DNA of 64,000 nucleotides, taken from positions 53,106-117,105 of the forward strand of contig JBLRWO010000007.1 in the NCBI GenBank assembly GCA_047921215.1. The letters are read 5' to 3'. The notes under the pieces were generated by a model, which had not been told where the DNA came from, searched no databases, and worked only from the letters and a program-made list of their open reading frames with translations. Numbering within the stretch: the stretch's first letter is position 1; each line of letters opens with the position of its first letter. Below are positions 61,285 through 64,000 of this stretch, in pieces. The DNA comes from RECM01 sp047921215 (GTDB lineage Bacteria > Bacteroidota > Rhodothermia > Balneolales > Cyclonatronaceae). The translations under genes and the position numbers were made by a program.

Positions 61285-61866
61285 TCACCGCTCTGATTTG
61301 CGGCGAAAACAACGGTGCAGTGCGTTCAGGATTCGCGACTTTCTGGTCCTTACATTACTCAGAGAGAGGTTAAACACCTTACTCACACGTGTGTACTGTG
61401 CATCGGGTTCCTTGAAATAGAACTCAATAAAATCCCGTGATTTTTTATCAAGTTCATCCAGGCAGGATTTCAGAATTCTCTGTTTTTCATCATCCAGCAG
61501 GTAATTGATCTGCTGGGCAGGTTCAACCAGGGAGTCGTCTGTATATTCAGCCCTGCCTTCTCTGTACTCCTTCTTGATGAAAGTGAGATATTCGTTTTTC
61601 GTAGTTACCAGCAGATATCCGAAAATATTTACATGATCTGCCAGTAAACCGCTTTTTACCCTGTCATATACCTGCAGGAAAGCCTGGTGGGCACATTCCT
61701 CGGCATTTTTATAATCGGCACGCATTGTTACCACCAGATAATCGATCAGTCTGGGCATGATATCCTTAATGATACGGGTGAGCTCGTCACTATCTTCATT
61801 TCTGATAGACGTGATAAAATCACTGTAATCAATAGATTTTTTATGTATGACCGATCGTGATGCCAT
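61285..61866 (-). CDS. RNA polymerase sigma-70-family (ECF-like) sigma factor
   Basis: 193 residues. Region 2 is readable as MRADYKNAEECAHQAFLQVYDRV with IFGYLLVTTKNEYLTFIKKE, and region 4 as CLDELDKKSRDFIEFYFKEP then VSKVFNLSLSNVRTRKSRIL. It lacks regions 1.1 and 3, as in ECF and ECF-like factors, and has no obvious anti-sigma gene next to it. It is divergent from the two small lipoprotein genes, 434 bases away, so it could control them (inference). The 157 bases between it and pgk show no clear terminator. Confidence 0.88.
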   Translation of the reverse strand: MASRSVIHKKSIDYSDFITSIRNEDSDELTRIIKDIMPRLIDYLVVTMRADYKNAEECAHQAFLQVYDRVKSGLLADHVNIFGYLLVTTKNEYLTFIKKEYREGRAEYTDDSLVEPAQQINYLLDDEKQRILKSCLDELDKKSRDFIEFYFKEPDAQYTRVSKVFNLSLSNVRTRKSRILNALHRCFRRKSER

Positions 61867-62300
61867 GAAGGTTTCGGGGATACGGTTAGTTAAGACGCGT
61901 CAGATGCTGCAGTATGGAAAATTTCTCACCCATTTTTCTCATAAGCAACGTGCCCGGCTGGTCCTGATAAATAGCATTATTTTTCAGGACTAAAGTTAAG
62001 AATCTATCAGAAGACCCAAAATTATTAAAATTATTTTTCTTCAAAAGAGAGAAATCTGATAATAATCGGGCAATATGCTTCATATTCGCAATATTTGGTG
62101 TTAAAAAAAAATTTGTATCAGATGTTGGATTTTATACAGCGTTGAATTATTATTCTTAACGTTTGTAAAAAAGCGTGGCGAAAATAAAAATCTGCCACAT
62201 TTTTTGTAACAAGGTGAGTTCTTATTACTTTGTGATATGAACTATTGTTCTCTCAAAATTAAACGAAAGCGTAATTAATCTTACAATTACGGAGCCTGTG
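61867..62300. other. Divergent intergenic region between the sigma factor and the small lipoproteins
   Basis: AT-rich throughout. It should contain promoters in both directions. A minus-strand frame of 65 codons (61886-62083) ends 19 bases before the sigma start codon but has no recognisable features and was not accepted as a gene; it could be a leader peptide. Confidence 0.45.
62204..62232 (+). promoter_or_regulatory. Candidate promoter for the small lipoproteins
   Basis: TTACTTTG at 62225-62232 matches TAnnTTTG in seven of eight positions, with a TTG at 62204-62206 eighteen bases upstream. It lies about 70 bases before the first lipoprotein ATG. Weak evidence, by eye only. Confidence 0.3.
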
Positions 62301-62528
62301 ATGAAACCAAACCCAACATTAAATACCTCTAAAGTTTCGGCTTTGTTCCTGGGAATTTTTCTTTTCTCAGTCGGATGTGCCGGAATCGCCGAGAATGCCA
62401 ATACAGCCACCAGTGCTGTACCCTCTGTTGACGTTGCCGATCTGAAAGCCAATACAGAAGTTACTACCACGGTTTTTAGTGGCACCCGCGAGAAAATTGA
62501 CATCATTGTCATTCGACCAGATCTTTGA
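62301..62528 (+). CDS. Small lipoprotein with conserved C-terminal tail, copy 1 (family not recognised)
   Basis: 75 residues from the ATG preceded by GGAGCC; an in-frame GTG one codon upstream is an alternative. The signal peptide ends in a lipobox SVGC with the lipid cysteine at residue 26, leaving a 50-residue mature lipoprotein. The first 20 mature residues are Ala/Thr/Ser-rich and variable. The last 30 (from ADLKANTEVTTT through FSGTREK to IDIIVIRPDL) are identical to those of the next gene. I know no family with this tail. Short polar linker plus fixed tail suggests a displayed peptide or ligand; function unknown. Confidence 0.8.
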   Translation: MKPNPTLNTSKVSALFLGIFLFSVGCAGIAENANTATSAVPSVDVADLKANTEVTTTVFSGTREKIDIIVIRPDL

Positions 62529-62572
62529 TCCCGTCAGATCTCAAAATCAACCAACCCTACCGGAGTAATCCA

Positions 62573-62788
62573 ATGAAATCATCCAATTTCAAAATAGCCA
62601 CTTCCCTCTTCGCCGCACTTTTTGTCGCTGCGGGGTGTGCTGGTATTTCTGACAACACCATGAATGCCAGCCAGACTACTGCATCTGTGGATCAGGCTGA
62701 CTTAAAAGCCAATACTGAGGTCACAACCACAGTATTCAGTGGTACACGAGAGAAAATAGACATAATTGTTATCCGACCTGACCTCTAG
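62573..62788 (+). CDS. Small lipoprotein with conserved C-terminal tail, copy 2 (family not recognised)
   Basis: 71 residues from MKSSNFKIATSLFAALFVAA, with a ribosome-binding site CGGAGT; an earlier in-frame ATG at 62525 overlaps copy 1's stop and was not used. The lipid cysteine is residue 22 (AAGC), so the predicted mature form is also 50 residues. The tail is identical over 30 residues to copy 1, but 20 of those 30 codons are spelled differently, always synonymously. The linker diverges (CAGISDNTMNASQ versus CAGIAENANTATS). The genes are an old tandem duplication under strong selection on the tail. Confidence 0.8.
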   Translation: MKSSNFKIATSLFAALFVAAGCAGISDNTMNASQTTASVDQADLKANTEVTTTVFSGTREKIDIIVIRPDL

Positions 62789-62869
62789 GTTTAGATTAAG
62801 AGGGAAACAATAGGTATTTTTCAGCGTTTGTATCTGATGTACGATATGTATTGAAGGTACAAGAATCAT

Positions 62870-64000
62870 ATGTTGTTATTAACCCTGCTGATTGCCCTCA
62901 TTTCATCTCCGCTTGATGGGGATGTCTATACGCAAAGTGGCACCCGGTCACAAATTGACTACTACCTGTCCGGTACGAGTGATGAGAGAAGTTCGCCTTT
63001 CAGCTTCTGGTCACTGGTCAAAATCTCGGAAGAAAACAAGCAGACAGAGAGTTATGTGCTGGACAATATCATCAGCAGGATTGAAGACAACTCCCTTGGT
63101 AATTTCTCGCGATGCCTGCTCGAATCATTTGAAATTTTCCAGGATAAACCGGCCTACGAAAACAAAATTGACCGGCTTACCCATGCCTTCCACTGTACAG
63201 ACGATCCCGAATACCTCATTTCTGTACTCTATGAACTGAACCCTGCCGATCGTACTGCCTGGTATGAAAAAAATTTGCCTGTTTTAACATCCGACGTGAT
63301 CACACCGGCCCAGCAGGCACTTATTGCCAAAGCCCTTGGCAGGCCTTTCAATTATTCTGATCTGTTTTCAATCCGAAGGTTCCGGCTGAGTGACATCTAT
63401 GTTTTCGACAATTATACTCACGACCAATCTTCCGACCTGCATTCACTTATTGATAACTGGCATATTCAAATCAGCAGCCACAGACGAACAAATCTGTTAT
63501 TAAGTGACCTCATAGCTTCAACCATAATTACAGGGTATTTCAGGATAAATGAATTTGATGGACTGGTTGAAACCTTTCTTGCAAGTTCAGGATTTGAAAA
63601 CTACCCGAATATTAGAAGTAAAATCAACACCTTCAGAAGAATATCGTACGCGGCTCACTTCTCGGGTTATTACCAGACCAACCTTGATCTGTACAGGAAT
63701 CACCTGATACCATTGACACAATTGATAGGTGAACATCAGGATTTTCTGACTGTCAGATATGATTATGGGAATAGCTTGTTCAGACTTCAAAATTTTACCG
63801 GTGCTCTTGAAGCTTGGGAACTCGTTTACAATGACAGCATAGGAATACGTGATAATCGTTATCAATCTGGTTTATTAAATAATTTGGCAGTTTCATACCT
63901 CTATACTGGAAATTTTCACCAGTACATTCAACTTCAGATTGATGCTTTAAGAAAAGCAGAAGAGGTTAATGATTACCTTAACCAATTATTTATTCTTAAT
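62870..64000 (+). CDS. Large helical-repeat protein, 5' part (cut by the window end)
   Basis: The frame is open from the ATG to the last base, 377 residues without a stop. An in-frame TGA lies just upstream at 62852, so this ATG is the first possible. The N terminus MLLLTLLIALISSPLDG is a short, possible signal or anchor. The rest is helix-rich with TPR-like patterns late in the visible part (VRYDYGNSLFRLQNFTGALEAW and NNLAVSYLYTGNFHQYIQLQ). TPR proteins of this size next to sigma factors in Bacteroidota often end in a CHAT protease or kinase domain, but that part is outside the window, so the function is open. It lies 81 bases after lipoprotein copy 2, on the same strand. Confidence 0.75.
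   Translation, partial: MLLLTLLIALISSPLDGDVYTQSGTRSQIDYYLSGTSDERSSPFSFWSLVKISEENKQTESYVLDNIISRIEDNSLGNFSRCLLESFEIFQDKPAYENKIDRLTHAFHCTDDPEYLISVLYELNPADRTAWYEKNLPVLTSDVITPAQQALIAKALGRPFNYSDLFSIRRFRLSDIYVFDNYTHDQSSDLHSLIDNWHIQISSHRRTNLLLSDLIASTIITGYFRINEFDGLVETFLASSGFENYPNIRSKINTFRRISYAAHFSGYYQTNLDLYRNHLIPLTQLIGEHQDFLTVRYDYGNSLFRLQNFTGALEAWELVYNDSIGIRDNRYQSGLLNNLAVSYLYTGNFHQYIQLQIDALRKAEEVNDYLNQLFILN

Noticed and set aside
61886..62083. Minus-strand 65-codon frame just upstream of the sigma factor
   Set aside because: AT-rich, no family features; could be a leader peptide but nothing in the sequence supports translation.

Overview
The window reads as a stretch of chromosome from a Bacteroidota-lineage bacterium, most likely a Balneolales/Rhodothermia-type organism (inference). 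The grounds are two SusC/SusD outer-membrane uptake pairs, two GWxTD-domain lipoproteins, a subtilisin-like protease with a type A type IX secretion sorting tail, a SprE/PorW-like TPR lipoprotein, a Rho with a long disordered insert, and matches to the TTG/TAnnTTTG promoter type. Base composition is moderate and coding is dense on both strands. I found no tRNA, rRNA, insertion sequence, prophage or CRISPR array.

Layout. 1-7.2 kb: the end of tatC, a YyaL-type thioredoxin-fold protein, an FKBP lipoprotein, alanine racemase, an M50/CBS membrane protease and a CrtO/PYROXD2-like oxidoreductase. 7.4-18.8 kb: housekeeping genes sppA, rho, folC, pyrD, the SprE-like lipoprotein and pyruvate kinase, with short repeats between several of them. 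19.0-33.1 kb: two paralogous GWxTD lipoproteins flank two susCD modules on the opposite strand, one of which carries an extra small lipoprotein. 33.2-36.3 kb: a T9SS-type subtilase. 36.5-42.0 kb: two tandem FluC/CrcB fluoride channel subunits, then a manganese-type ABC uptake operon in the order mntR, mntA, mntB, permease-DtxR fusion, permease, with a DtxR/MntR-like palindrome in front of mntR. 42.4-43.5 kb: a decayed TonB-dependent receptor. 43.6-47.8 kb: an RND efflux pump and its adaptor. 48.0-54.5 kb: an operon with two PLP racemases, an M20 amidohydrolase, a leaderless M23 protein, a GNAT, a Na+/solute symporter and, further upstream, two tiny membrane proteins. 54.7-61.1 kb: nudix, pyrG, two small membrane proteins, a TrmH-family methyltransferase, ndk, a GNAT and pgk. 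61.3-64.0 kb: a sigma-70-family factor divergent from two tandem tiny lipoproteins and the start of a large helical-repeat protein cut by the window end.

How the parts relate. The SusCD modules, the subtilase and the SprE-like protein point to an outer-membrane economy of polymer capture and T9SS export. The 48-54 kb operon looks like uptake and stereochemical processing of amino acids or acylated amino acids, perhaps derived from peptidoglycan. The manganese locus appears to carry two metal-sensing proteins, one free and one welded to the membrane permease, next to a ruined outer-membrane receptor.

The most unusual signal is at the right edge. The two small lipoproteins both have predicted 50-residue mature forms and share an identical 30-residue C-terminal tail, although 20 of those 30 codons differ by synonymous changes. 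That is the mark of strong selection on a peptide whose function I do not recognise. It sits beside a dedicated-looking sigma factor and a repeat protein.
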